A DNA stretch of 64,000 bases from Streptococcus suis (GTDB lineage Bacteria > Bacillota > Bacilli > Lactobacillales > Streptococcaceae), in the NCBI RefSeq assembly GCF_902702775.1, contig NZ_LR738724.1:930001-994000 (forward strand), in the 5' to 3' direction. Below the pieces are notes generated by a model, which worked only from the letters and a program-made list of their open reading frames with translations, had not been told where the DNA came from and searched no databases. The translations under genes and the position numbers were made by a program. Positions 35,328 through 42,401 of the stretch are shown piece after piece. How positions within the stretch are numbered: position 1 is the stretch's first letter; the number at the start of each line of letters is the position of its first letter.

Positions 35328-35423
35328 GTGATTTTGTGGATACTAGGCGGAATCTATCTGATTTCTATCATCATTTTGATTGTTGAAATCATTCGTGCAC
35401 CAGAAATGGATGATCATATATAA
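35328..35423 (+). CDS. Single-helix membrane peptide
   Basis: This short frame is 31 codons from GTG 35328, too small for usual gene finders. It reads as a hydrophobic helix (ILWILGGIYLISIIILIVEI) and a charged end RAPEMDDHI. GGAGG overlaps the end of repA, about 7 bases upstream of GTG. A hairpin with a T-run follows at about 35426-35455. A small membrane protein is plausible, with unknown role. Confidence 0.5.
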   Translation: MILWILGGIYLISIIILIVEIIRAPEMDDHI

Positions 35424-35425
35424 GC

Positions 35426-35455
35426 AAGAGTTTTACATGTGTAAGGCTCTTTTTT
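35426..35455 (+). terminator. Terminator after repA operon
   Basis: AAGAG..TTACA near 35426 faces TGTAAGGCTCTTTTTT; a modest stem with U-run before the methyltransferase gene. Confidence 0.6.
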
Positions 35456-35474
35456 AGTTGGAAAGAGAGGAAAA

Positions 35475-36836
35475 ATGAAATTTTTAGATTTATTTGCTGG
35501 AATAGGCGGTTTTAGGCTAGGAATGGAATCACAAGGTCATAAATGCCTGGGCTTTTGTGAAATTGATAAATTCGCCAGAACATCTTATAAAGCTATGTTT
35601 AACACAGAAGGGGAAATAGAATACCATGACATTAAAGAGGTCACAGACCATGACTTTAGACAATTTAGAGGGCAAGTGGACATCATCTGCGGGGGATTTC
35701 CTTGCCAAGCATTTTCACTCGCAGGCAGACGATTGGGATTTGAAGATACTCGAGGGACTCTCTTTTTTGAGATTGCTCGAGCGGCCAAACAAATCCAACC
35801 ACGTTTTCTATTTTTGGAAAACGTCAAAGGCCTACTCAATCACGACGAGGGACGGACGTTCGCCACAATCCTCTCCACGTTGGATGAATTGGGGTATGAT
35901 GTCGAATGGCAGGTGCTTAACAGTAAGGACTTCCAAGTCCCGCAAAACAGAGAGCGGGTCTTTATTATCGGACATTCTAGAAGATACCGTTCCAGATTCA
36001 TATTTCCTCTCAGAAGAGAAAACAGCCCAGCTCATCTTGAAAGGCTAGGAAATATCAATCCCTCTAAACGTGGTTTGAATGGTGAAGTCTATCTGACGAA
36101 TGGACTTGCTCCTACACTAACAAGAGGTAAAGGAGAGGGGGCAAAAATCGCCATTCCAGTTTTAACACCAGATAGACTAGAAAAACGCCAACATGGTCGT
36201 CGATTTAAGGACAATCAAGACCCTATGTTTACTTTGACCAGTCAAGACAGACACGGAGTTGTTGTCGCAGGAAATCTGCCGACTAGCTTTGACCAAACTG
36301 GAAGAGTATTTGACATTGCTGGCTTGTCACCGACTTTGACCACCATGCAAGGTGGAGATAAGGTGCCAAAAATTTTGCTGAGGGAGGAGCTGCCATTTCT
36401 GAAAATCAAGGAAGCCACAAAAACAGGGTACGCAAAGGCAACTCTTGGAGACTCTGTCAATCTGGCTTATCCAGACTCAACCAAACGTAGGGGACGAGTG
36501 GGAAAGGGAATATCCAATACCTTGACAACTTCAGACAATATGGGAGTGGTGGTTGCTGCTCTGGAACTGGAATATCGACAGGATAAGTGGTATGAAGTTA
36601 CAGGCATTGTCTTAGAGGGGAAACTTTTTCGCCTGAGAATAAGACGACTGACACCAAGAGAGTGTTTCAGACTTCAAGGCTTTCCTGAATGGGCTTATGA
36701 AAGAGCAGAAAGTGTTTCCAGTAAGAGCCAACTATACAAACAGGCAGGCAATAGCGTGACTGTCACAGTTATTGAAGCCATTGCCAGAGAATTTAGAAGA
36801 ATAGAAGAGGAAGAAAAATATGAACCTACTACATAA
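35475..36836 (+). CDS. C5-cytosine DNA methyltransferase (orphan)
   Basis: A 453-residue m5C methyltransferase. Motif I FLDLFAGIGGFRLG is at residue 3, motif IV GGFPCQAFS with the catalytic Cys near 75, motif VI FLENVKG, motif VIII QNRERVFIIG, and motifs IX-X RLTPRECFRLQGFP and QAGNSVTV at the end. The target-recognition part (about 190-385) is long and repeats a TLT module: APTLTRGKGEG, MFTLTSQDRHG, SPTLTTMQGGD and SNTLTTSDNMG. No restriction endonuclease is adjacent, so it likely protects the element from host restriction or modifies expression. Target sequence is not readable. Ribosome site AGAGAGGA is upstream. It overlaps the next gene by 17 bases. Confidence 0.95.
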   Translation: MKFLDLFAGIGGFRLGMESQGHKCLGFCEIDKFARTSYKAMFNTEGEIEYHDIKEVTDHDFRQFRGQVDIICGGFPCQAFSLAGRRLGFEDTRGTLFFEIARAAKQIQPRFLFLENVKGLLNHDEGRTFATILSTLDELGYDVEWQVLNSKDFQVPQNRERVFIIGHSRRYRSRFIFPLRRENSPAHLERLGNINPSKRGLNGEVYLTNGLAPTLTRGKGEGAKIAIPVLTPDRLEKRQHGRRFKDNQDPMFTLTSQDRHGVVVAGNLPTSFDQTGRVFDIAGLSPTLTTMQGGDKVPKILLREELPFLKIKEATKTGYAKATLGDSVNLAYPDSTKRRGRVGKGISNTLTTSDNMGVVVAALELEYRQDKWYEVTGIVLEGKLFRLRIRRLTPRECFRLQGFPEWAYERAESVSSKSQLYKQAGNSVTVTVIEAIAREFRRIEEEEKYEPTT

Positions 36837-37248
36837 GAAAAGTATCTTAGATTGTACTGAATTAGAAGAACGTATTCACCAAGTTGAAACCAATCAGTTA
36901 TTACAAAAGATACTGTCGCTCCCCAATTTTGATTGTGACTTTGAGGTGACTTTTGAAGATGATTACCACAAGGAGATGAATGACCCCCTATTCTACGAAT
37001 CCAATCTTCATCGGATTTCGGATTTTATGGAAACTAGGGATATTAAAAATGGTGTAGATACACTATTGACGAAAGACAATCACCTGGCCTTTCGTGCCTT
37101 TGGTGAAAATTATTCTGCTAGAGGAAAGGATGGCATTTTAACGACTTTAGTGACGGTCAAGTGCTTTGGTGAAGGACGGATGCCCATTGATATGAGTCGC
37201 TATTTCTCAACTCCTGAACCAACAGTTGAAAATAGCCTAACCCTATAA
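36820..37248 (+). CDS. ICE protein of unknown function
   Basis: This 142-residue soluble protein begins MNLLHKKSILDCTELEERIH and is rich in acidic and polar residues, without a signal peptide or membrane helix. It overlaps the end of the methyltransferase gene by 17 bases and is followed by the Spx-like gene 10 bases later. I see no recognisable motif. Translation coupling suggests it is real. Confidence 0.7.
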   Translation: MNLLHKKSILDCTELEERIHQVETNQLLQKILSLPNFDCDFEVTFEDDYHKEMNDPLFYESNLHRISDFMETRDIKNGVDTLLTKDNHLAFRAFGENYSARGKDGILTTLVTVKCFGEGRMPIDMSRYFSTPEPTVENSLTL

Positions 37249-37258
37249 GGAGGTGCCT

Positions 37259-37642
37259 ATGCTTGAGGTATATCTAGGAAATAATACCAATACAAATCAA
37301 GACTTACTAACCATTTTGACCAACTATGGGGTGACTTATCGTTGTACAAAAGCGTGTGATGTAAACCGTGAAATCTTACTGTCACTCTTTGCCAAAACCA
37401 CGGATTGTTTTGAGTTGCTGTCGCCACGATTTCTTCGCTTTAAACGTCAATATTCGATAAGTTTGAATGAGATGATTCAGCTCATTCTCCAAAAGCCAGA
37501 CCAAAACCTTCGTCTGCCCCTCATTGTCTGTCAGAATCATGTCTATCCAGCTATTGGGCTAGATGAAGTGCGAACCTTTCTTCCCAGACAGGTAAAAGAA
37601 GAGCTGTTTCAGGCCAGCCTGATGAAACAAGTGACAGGATAG
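37259..37642 (+). CDS. Degenerate Spx/ArsC-like thioredoxin-fold protein
   Basis: This 127-residue protein resembles Spx across its length: the N-terminal MLEVYLGNNTNTNQDLLTIL corresponds to the CxxC-bearing strand and helix. FELLSPRFLRFKRQYSISLNEMIQLILQ is the mid-region. The C-terminus YPAIGLDEVRTFLPRQVKEEL matches the Spx pattern VGYNEDEIRRFLPR. The redox CxxC of Spx is replaced by NTNT, so redox sensing is lost. It may act as an Spx decoy that binds RNA polymerase alpha, which is inference. Start 37259 is set by AAGGAGGT. Confidence 0.68.
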   Translation: MLEVYLGNNTNTNQDLLTILTNYGVTYRCTKACDVNREILLSLFAKTTDCFELLSPRFLRFKRQYSISLNEMIQLILQKPDQNLRLPLIVCQNHVYPAIGLDEVRTFLPRQVKEELFQASLMKQVTG

Positions 37643-37650
37643 GTGTGAAG

Positions 37651-37884
37651 ATGAATGAACGATTTTGGGACAATTTAGAGATCATTCTGGCCGAAAAAGA
37701 ACTCACTTGGGCAGAACTAGCACGCAAAGTATTCAACGGTCAATATGTTTATCCAAGTGAATTTAATCGTCTCTATCAAAAACTGCGACATTACAAATCC
37801 AATCGTCTGATGCCACAAACAAGATGGGTTGAGCGTATTGTTCTAGTCTTAGATATTGATTATGAAGATTTATTCAAGAGGTGA
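37651..37884 (+). CDS. Small putative helix-turn-helix protein
   Basis: A 77-residue protein whose middle (LEIILAEKELTWAELARKV then NGQYVYPSEFNRLYQKLRHYK) resembles a Cro/CI-like helix-turn-helix, and WVERIVLVLDIDYEDLF looks like the fifth helix of such domains. It may be a small regulator of the ICE. It starts right after the Spx-like gene and its stop overlaps the ribosome site of the CPBP gene. Family not named with certainty. Confidence 0.62.
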   Translation: MNERFWDNLEIILAEKELTWAELARKVFNGQYVYPSEFNRLYQKLRHYKSNRLMPQTRWVERIVLVLDIDYEDLFKR

Positions 37885-37886
37885 CA

Positions 37887-38471
37887 ATGATAAGGATAGT
37901 GTTGTTTTATCTAGCCATACAGCTTAACGGTCTTCTGGTGAGTTTATACCTGAAAGAGTATCTGACAATAGAGGGAATAGTCTTGCTACAATTGGTCCCA
38001 TTAAGTGTGACTTGCTTAGAGATTGCCCGTCATAAAACTGTTCAAGCAAAAAATATAACCTTAAGAAATCGCCTAAGTTGGTTGCTTCTTGGTTTTGTGT
38101 CTATGGTTGCTTTTGCAGTCTTCATCAGCTTCCTATTTCCAGTTCAGACTAGGAATCAAGCGGTCTTGTTACAAGTAGGAAAACAGGTTCTTCCTATTAT
38201 CTTTTTATTGTTTCTGGCCAATGCAAGCATACTTGAAGAGATTGTTTATAGGCAATTTCTGTGGGAAAAATTGATATTCCCTTTTGTACAAATAGGCGTG
38301 ACCAGTTTTCTCTTTGTTCTATCCCATGGACCCAATCAGTTAGGGAGTTGGCTCATGTATAGCTGTCTTGGCTTGACCTTGGCTGTTGTTCGGTTGAAAA
38401 CTGATTGTATGACGGCAATCGCCTTACATTTACTTTGGAATAGTTTGGCTTATGTCGTAACTTTCTTGTGA
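37887..38471 (+). CDS. CPBP-family intramembrane metalloprotease
   Basis: This integral membrane protein of 194 residues has about six helices. The CPBP/CAAX-protease motifs are SILEEIVYRQFLW near 113 (Glu-Glu and Arg), FVLSHGPNQLG near 144 (His), and ALHLLWNSLAYV near the end (His...Asn). In Gram-positive bacteria such proteins often give bacteriocin self-immunity or cleave prenylated or membrane peptides. Here the target is unknown. ATG 37887 is chosen, since AGAGGTGAC lies just upstream. Confidence 0.88.
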   Translation: MIRIVLFYLAIQLNGLLVSLYLKEYLTIEGIVLLQLVPLSVTCLEIARHKTVQAKNITLRNRLSWLLLGFVSMVAFAVFISFLFPVQTRNQAVLLQVGKQVLPIIFLLFLANASILEEIVYRQFLWEKLIFPFVQIGVTSFLFVLSHGPNQLGSWLMYSCLGLTLAVVRLKTDCMTAIALHLLWNSLAYVVTFL

Positions 38472-38547
38472 TACCAAAATCAAGAGTGCTTACGTATTAT
38501 GGAAGCACCTTATGTTTGATAGGGAATCGAAAAAAGAGGAGGTCACC

Positions 38548-39036
38548 ATGTCATCTGAACAACAAGAACGTCAAGCGATGCAATACGTGGAAAGAAGTAG
38601 TTTATTGACAGTCAGAACCTTCTTAAAGCTCTTAGAATGGTCGGCTAGGCAAGCCTTAGCTCAAGATTCAGCTTATAAGATTGGGGTTCAAAAACTGGAA
38701 GAACTCCTTCAAAGCCCTTACGCAATTGAAGCGATAGATGTTAGTAAAGACATACTGGATAAGCCAATCGATGTGGAGAAATTTAAGGAGTTGATGGAGT
38801 CAGAAAAACTGCCAGTCGCAATTAGTTGGCAAAAAGACTATCTCTACTTTTATGCCAAGGATAAGACCTTGCTCGATCATCACTTGGATGAATTGTTGAA
38901 GAAACTGATGTCTAATCCAGAGAAGCTAGAAGGTTTAACCTTTGATAAAACCTTGGATCAAGAGATAGAACTGGCCAAAGAGAAAATTAGAGTGACAGAA
39001 CCTTCGGCAGTCAAAACCAAGGAGGTGACCTTGTAA
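38548..39036 (+). CDS. PcfB-like (DUF3801) conjugation accessory protein
   Basis: A 162-residue protein beginning MSSEQQERQAMQYVERSSLL with a mid-domain LTVRTFLKLLEWSARQAL and PVAISWQKDYLYFYAKDK, similar to the DUF3801 family that includes PcfB of pCF10. There PcfB helps the relaxosome dock to the coupling protein. It sits directly before the VirD4-like gene, overlapping by 1 base, as PcfB precedes PcfC in pCF10. Start 38548 follows GAGGAGGTC. It has its own leader after a gap following CPBP. Confidence 0.75.
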   Translation: MSSEQQERQAMQYVERSSLLTVRTFLKLLEWSARQALAQDSAYKIGVQKLEELLQSPYAIEAIDVSKDILDKPIDVEKFKELMESEKLPVAISWQKDYLYFYAKDKTLLDHHLDELLKKLMSNPEKLEGLTFDKTLDQEIELAKEKIRVTEPSAVKTKEVTL

Positions 39037-40853
39037 TGTATTCAAGACGAAAAGCTTTAGTCTTTGGACTCATGGGGCTCGCCTTTGGTTATTTCTGCCA
39101 TCGTCTAACCCTGCTCTATGATAGTTTAACCAATGCCCCACCTATGGAACGTTTTGCCTACCTCTTAGGAGAGGGGCTAAATCAAGTCTTCAATCCTTTA
39201 TGGCTATTTTCCTTTACTCAAAAATCTCTTCTTGCCTTTATCCTTGGGGTTCTAACGATGACACTAGTCTATCTTTATGTATCGACAGGCCAGAAAATCT
39301 ATCGAGAAGGGGAAGAATACGGTTCTGCACGATTTGGAACCAGTAAGGAAAAGCGGAACTTTTACAGTAAGAATCCTTTTAATGACACGATTTTGGCTCG
39401 TGATGTTCGTCTAACCTTGTTGGAAAAGAAGAAACCCCAGTTTGACCGAAATAAAAACTTGATTGTCATTGGGGGTTCTGGGGCAGGTAAGACCTTTCGC
39501 TTTGTGAAACCCAACCTTATCCAACTTAATTGTTCCAATATTGTCGTAGATCCGAAAGACCATTTGGCTGAGAAGACAGGTAAACTCTTTTTAGAAAACG
39601 GTTATCAGGTCAAGGTTTTAGACTTGGTTAATATGACCAATTCGGACGGTTTTAATCCCTTTCGTTATGTAGAAACAGAGAATGATTTGAACCGCATGTT
39701 AACGGTCTATTTTAACAATACCCGTGGATCTGGTTCTCGCAGTGATCCATTTTGGGACGAGGCTTCCATGACATTGGTGAGAGCTATTGCCTCTTATTTG
39801 GTAGATTTTTACAATCCACCAGGAAGTTCCAAGCAAGAGCAGGAAGCAAGACGTAAGCGTGGCCGTTATCCAGCCTTTTCTGAGATTGGGAAACTCATCA
39901 AACTCTTATCAAAGGGAGATAATCAGGACAAAAGTGTTCTTGAAGTCCTGTTTGAAGATTACGCTAAAAAATACGGTCACGAGAACTTTACCATGAGAAA
40001 CTGGGCAGATTTTCAAAACTATAAAGATAAAACCTTGGATTCGGTGATTGCGGTCACAACAGCTAAATTTGCCCTCTTTAATATCCAATCGGTGATTGAT
40101 TTGACGCAAAGAGACACTATGGATTTGAAAACGTGGGGCACTCAAAAGACCATGGTCTATCTTGTTATTCCAGACAATGATACGACCTTTCGTTTCGTAT
40201 CTGCTTTATTTTTCTCTACGGTTTTCTCCACTTTGACCAGACAGGCTGATGTTGACTTTAAAGGGCAACTGCCTATTCATGTTAGAAGCTATCTGGATGA
40301 GTTTGCGAATGTCGGAGAAATCCCAGACTTTGCTGAACAAACCTCAACAGTTCGCTCTAGGAACATGAGTCTAGTTCCAATCTTGCAAAATATTGCTCAA
40401 CTCCAAGGACTTTATAAGGAAAAAGAGGCTTGGAAAACTATACTGGGGAATTGTGACAGCCTCCTATATTTGGGTGGAAATGACGAGGAAACTTTCAAAT
40501 TTATGAGTGGTCTATTAGGCAAACAAACCATTGATGTCAGAAGTACCAGTCGTTCTTTTGGGCAGACTGGCTCAAGTTCTACCTCTCACCAGAAAATTGC
40601 CCGTGACTTGATGACGGCTGATGAAGTAGGGAATATGAAACGAGATGAATGCCTCGTACGCATTGCAGGAGTTCCTGTTTTTCGAACCAAGAAATATTTT
40701 CCACTCAAACATAAGAATTGGAAATGGCTTGCGGATAAGGAATCTGATGAACGCTGGTGGCACTATCATATCAATCCCCTAACCGCTGAGGAAGAGCTAG
40801 ATTTGTCAGGCCATAAAATAAGGGATTTAAGCACAGAAAAGACACTACATTAA
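39036..40853 (+). CDS. VirD4/TraG-type coupling protein
   Basis: This 605-residue type IV coupling protein (PcfC-like) brings the relaxase-DNA complex to the transfer channel. Two N-terminal membrane helices (about 5-25 and 60-85) anchor it. Walker A is VIGGSGAGKTFRFVKPNL near 143. Walker B is YLDEFANVGEIPDF near 418. LVDPKDHLAEKT-like text follows the P-loop, and a hexameric ATPase fold is expected. It overlaps the PcfB-like gene and is followed by the small membrane gene. Confidence 0.95.
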   Translation: MYSRRKALVFGLMGLAFGYFCHRLTLLYDSLTNAPPMERFAYLLGEGLNQVFNPLWLFSFTQKSLLAFILGVLTMTLVYLYVSTGQKIYREGEEYGSARFGTSKEKRNFYSKNPFNDTILARDVRLTLLEKKKPQFDRNKNLIVIGGSGAGKTFRFVKPNLIQLNCSNIVVDPKDHLAEKTGKLFLENGYQVKVLDLVNMTNSDGFNPFRYVETENDLNRMLTVYFNNTRGSGSRSDPFWDEASMTLVRAIASYLVDFYNPPGSSKQEQEARRKRGRYPAFSEIGKLIKLLSKGDNQDKSVLEVLFEDYAKKYGHENFTMRNWADFQNYKDKTLDSVIAVTTAKFALFNIQSVIDLTQRDTMDLKTWGTQKTMVYLVIPDNDTTFRFVSALFFSTVFSTLTRQADVDFKGQLPIHVRSYLDEFANVGEIPDFAEQTSTVRSRNMSLVPILQNIAQLQGLYKEKEAWKTILGNCDSLLYLGGNDEETFKFMSGLLGKQTIDVRSTSRSFGQTGSSSTSHQKIARDLMTADEVGNMKRDECLVRIAGVPVFRTKKYFPLKHKNWKWLADKESDERWWHYHINPLTAEEELDLSGHKIRDLSTEKTLH

Positions 40854-40870
40854 TAGAAATGAGGAATTAT

Positions 40871-41113
40871 ATGAATCAAAAACTAACAGGCTTTGTTTAC
40901 GGAGTGGACGCCAGCTCTATGTTCTCTCAAGCCATGTCTCTATTACAAAAAGGCTTAATTGCAGTAGGAGCCTTTCTTGTTGTCATGGGCATTATCAACC
41001 TTTCAACCAACATTAAAGATGGTGGGCCAGGTGTCCGAAATGCCATTCTAGAAATTGTTGGTGGTGTCATGGTGGGAGCCGCAGGTGCTTTTGTGACACA
41101 GATTACCATTTAG
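40871..41113 (+). CDS. Small membrane protein, VirB2/Maff2-like
   Basis: This 80-residue protein has two hydrophobic segments: LLQKGLIAVGAFLVVMGIIN near residues 25-44 and AILEIVGGVMVGAAGAFV near 58-75. Their arrangement, with a loop of NIKDGGPG between, resembles Maff2/VirB2-type pilin-like proteins found in Firmicutes transfer modules between VirD4 and VirB6. A GAGG ribosome site supports ATG 40871 over 40859. Role inferred from position and topology. Confidence 0.72.
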   Translation: MNQKLTGFVYGVDASSMFSQAMSLLQKGLIAVGAFLVVMGIINLSTNIKDGGPGVRNAILEIVGGVMVGAAGAFVTQITI

Positions 41114-41131
41114 AGGAGGTCAGAACATGAC

Positions 41132-41986
41132 ATGATGATGAATTTTACGTCACCTTTTGTATTTCTAGCCTCTGAAAAAGTGTCAAGCGATAGCCTTTTT
41201 GAAGGGTTTCAGGTCGATTTAGAATCAACTGCTAACTTGGTTAAGTCACTGGCGGACTTTAATCCGACGGTGTGGTCTTACATGACAGCCATTACCAAGG
41301 GGATTATGCAGCCCTTGGGAGTAGCTATTCTTGCGGTTGTTCTCGTACTCGAATTCTCAAAAATGGCCAAGAAAATCGCAAACTCAGGTGGTGCGATGAC
41401 CTTTGAAGCCATGGCACCTATGATTGTCAGCTACATTATGGTCGCGGTCGTGATTACCAATACGACGGTTATTGTGGAAGCCATTATTGCCCTTGCCTCT
41501 TATATTATTGAACAAGTTGCAGGGCTTGTCACGAATGGTGGTGCTAATTACGATACCATCACAGGCATCAAGGGATCTGGAATTGTAGGAAAAATGATTA
41601 TTGGCTTTTTTGCGATTCTCATTTGGTTGGTACGAATGGCCAGCATCATGGTTGTCAATATCTTGATTACCATTCGCTTTATCCAACTCTATCTGATGAT
41701 TCCTTTTGCCCCTGTTACCATTCCGACCTTCCTTAGTGATGACTGGAGAAGTGTTGGGATTGGTTACCTTAAAAACATCATGGTCTATGCCGTTCAAGGT
41801 ATTTTGATTTTTCTAATTGTATCTCTTGTTCCCTTGTTTGAATCGGCTGGAAAGATTGCCGTATCAAATGGAGCTGGAGTGATGGAATCACTCGCCATTA
41901 TGTTTGGTGGCTTGGTACAGGCCATATTGTTAATCATTGCCTTGGTTGGCAGTCAACGGACCGCCCGAAGTATTTTGGGCATGTAG
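41132..41986 (+). CDS. VirB6/TrbL-like channel protein
   Basis: A 284-residue polytopic membrane protein with about six helices, including GVAILAVVLVLEFSKMAKKI, MIIGFFAILIWLVRMASIMV and IMVYAVQGILIFLIVSLVP. Size and order fit the VirB6-like (PrgH) component of the inner-membrane translocon. The motif TIRFIQLYLMIPFAPVTIPT is typical of this group. Three stacked ATGs start at 41132, and the strong GAGGAGG site is better spaced for an upstream out-of-frame ATG at 41127, which reads ATG-ACA-TGA. Confidence 0.88.
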   Translation: MMMNFTSPFVFLASEKVSSDSLFEGFQVDLESTANLVKSLADFNPTVWSYMTAITKGIMQPLGVAILAVVLVLEFSKMAKKIANSGGAMTFEAMAPMIVSYIMVAVVITNTTVIVEAIIALASYIIEQVAGLVTNGGANYDTITGIKGSGIVGKMIIGFFAILIWLVRMASIMVVNILITIRFIQLYLMIPFAPVTIPTFLSDDWRSVGIGYLKNIMVYAVQGILIFLIVSLVPLFESAGKIAVSNGAGVMESLAIMFGGLVQAILLIIALVGSQRTARSILGM

Positions 41987-42047
41987 GAGGAAGGGAGTCA
42001 CTATCTCGCCTCCTCTTTTTATAGCTTACTTAGATTGGAGAACATTT

Positions 42048-42401
42048 ATGAACACTCGTGTCTTTAAGGACATATCAAAGGTTCAACACAGGGCATGGCT
42101 AGGATTTACAACTAGACAGGTTATTTTTGTATTTCCAGCCGTCGCCCTAACCATTTTGGTATTGGGTTTGAACCTATTTTACTGGCAATTTGGGGATTGG
42201 TTTGTCTATGGTTTTGTTTTTAGCTTTACCATTCCACTCATGTTATTTGGGGTCTATCGCCCCAATGACTTACCATTTGAAACCTATCTCAAGTACCGTT
42301 TTCATTATGAACTAACGGTGCCAGACCGCACATTTACTGGAAGAAAAGGAGACCAACGTGAAAAAATTAAAACACTCAATGAAATCAAAGACCTCTTCTA
42401 A
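42048..42401 (+). CDS. PrgI family membrane protein
   Basis: The 117-residue protein begins MNTRVFKDISKVQHRAWLGF and has two helices (about residues 26-46 and 50-70) followed by RPNDLPFETYLKYRFHYEL, a PrgI signature. PrgI is a small inner-membrane partner of VirB4 in Gram-positive type IV secretion. GGAG lies 6-9 bases upstream of ATG 42048. The longer upstream frame overlaps the VirB6 gene and is rejected. Its end overlaps the VirB4-like gene by 44 bases. Confidence 0.9.
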   Translation: MNTRVFKDISKVQHRAWLGFTTRQVIFVFPAVALTILVLGLNLFYWQFGDWFVYGFVFSFTIPLMLFGVYRPNDLPFETYLKYRFHYELTVPDRTFTGRKGDQREKIKTLNEIKDLF

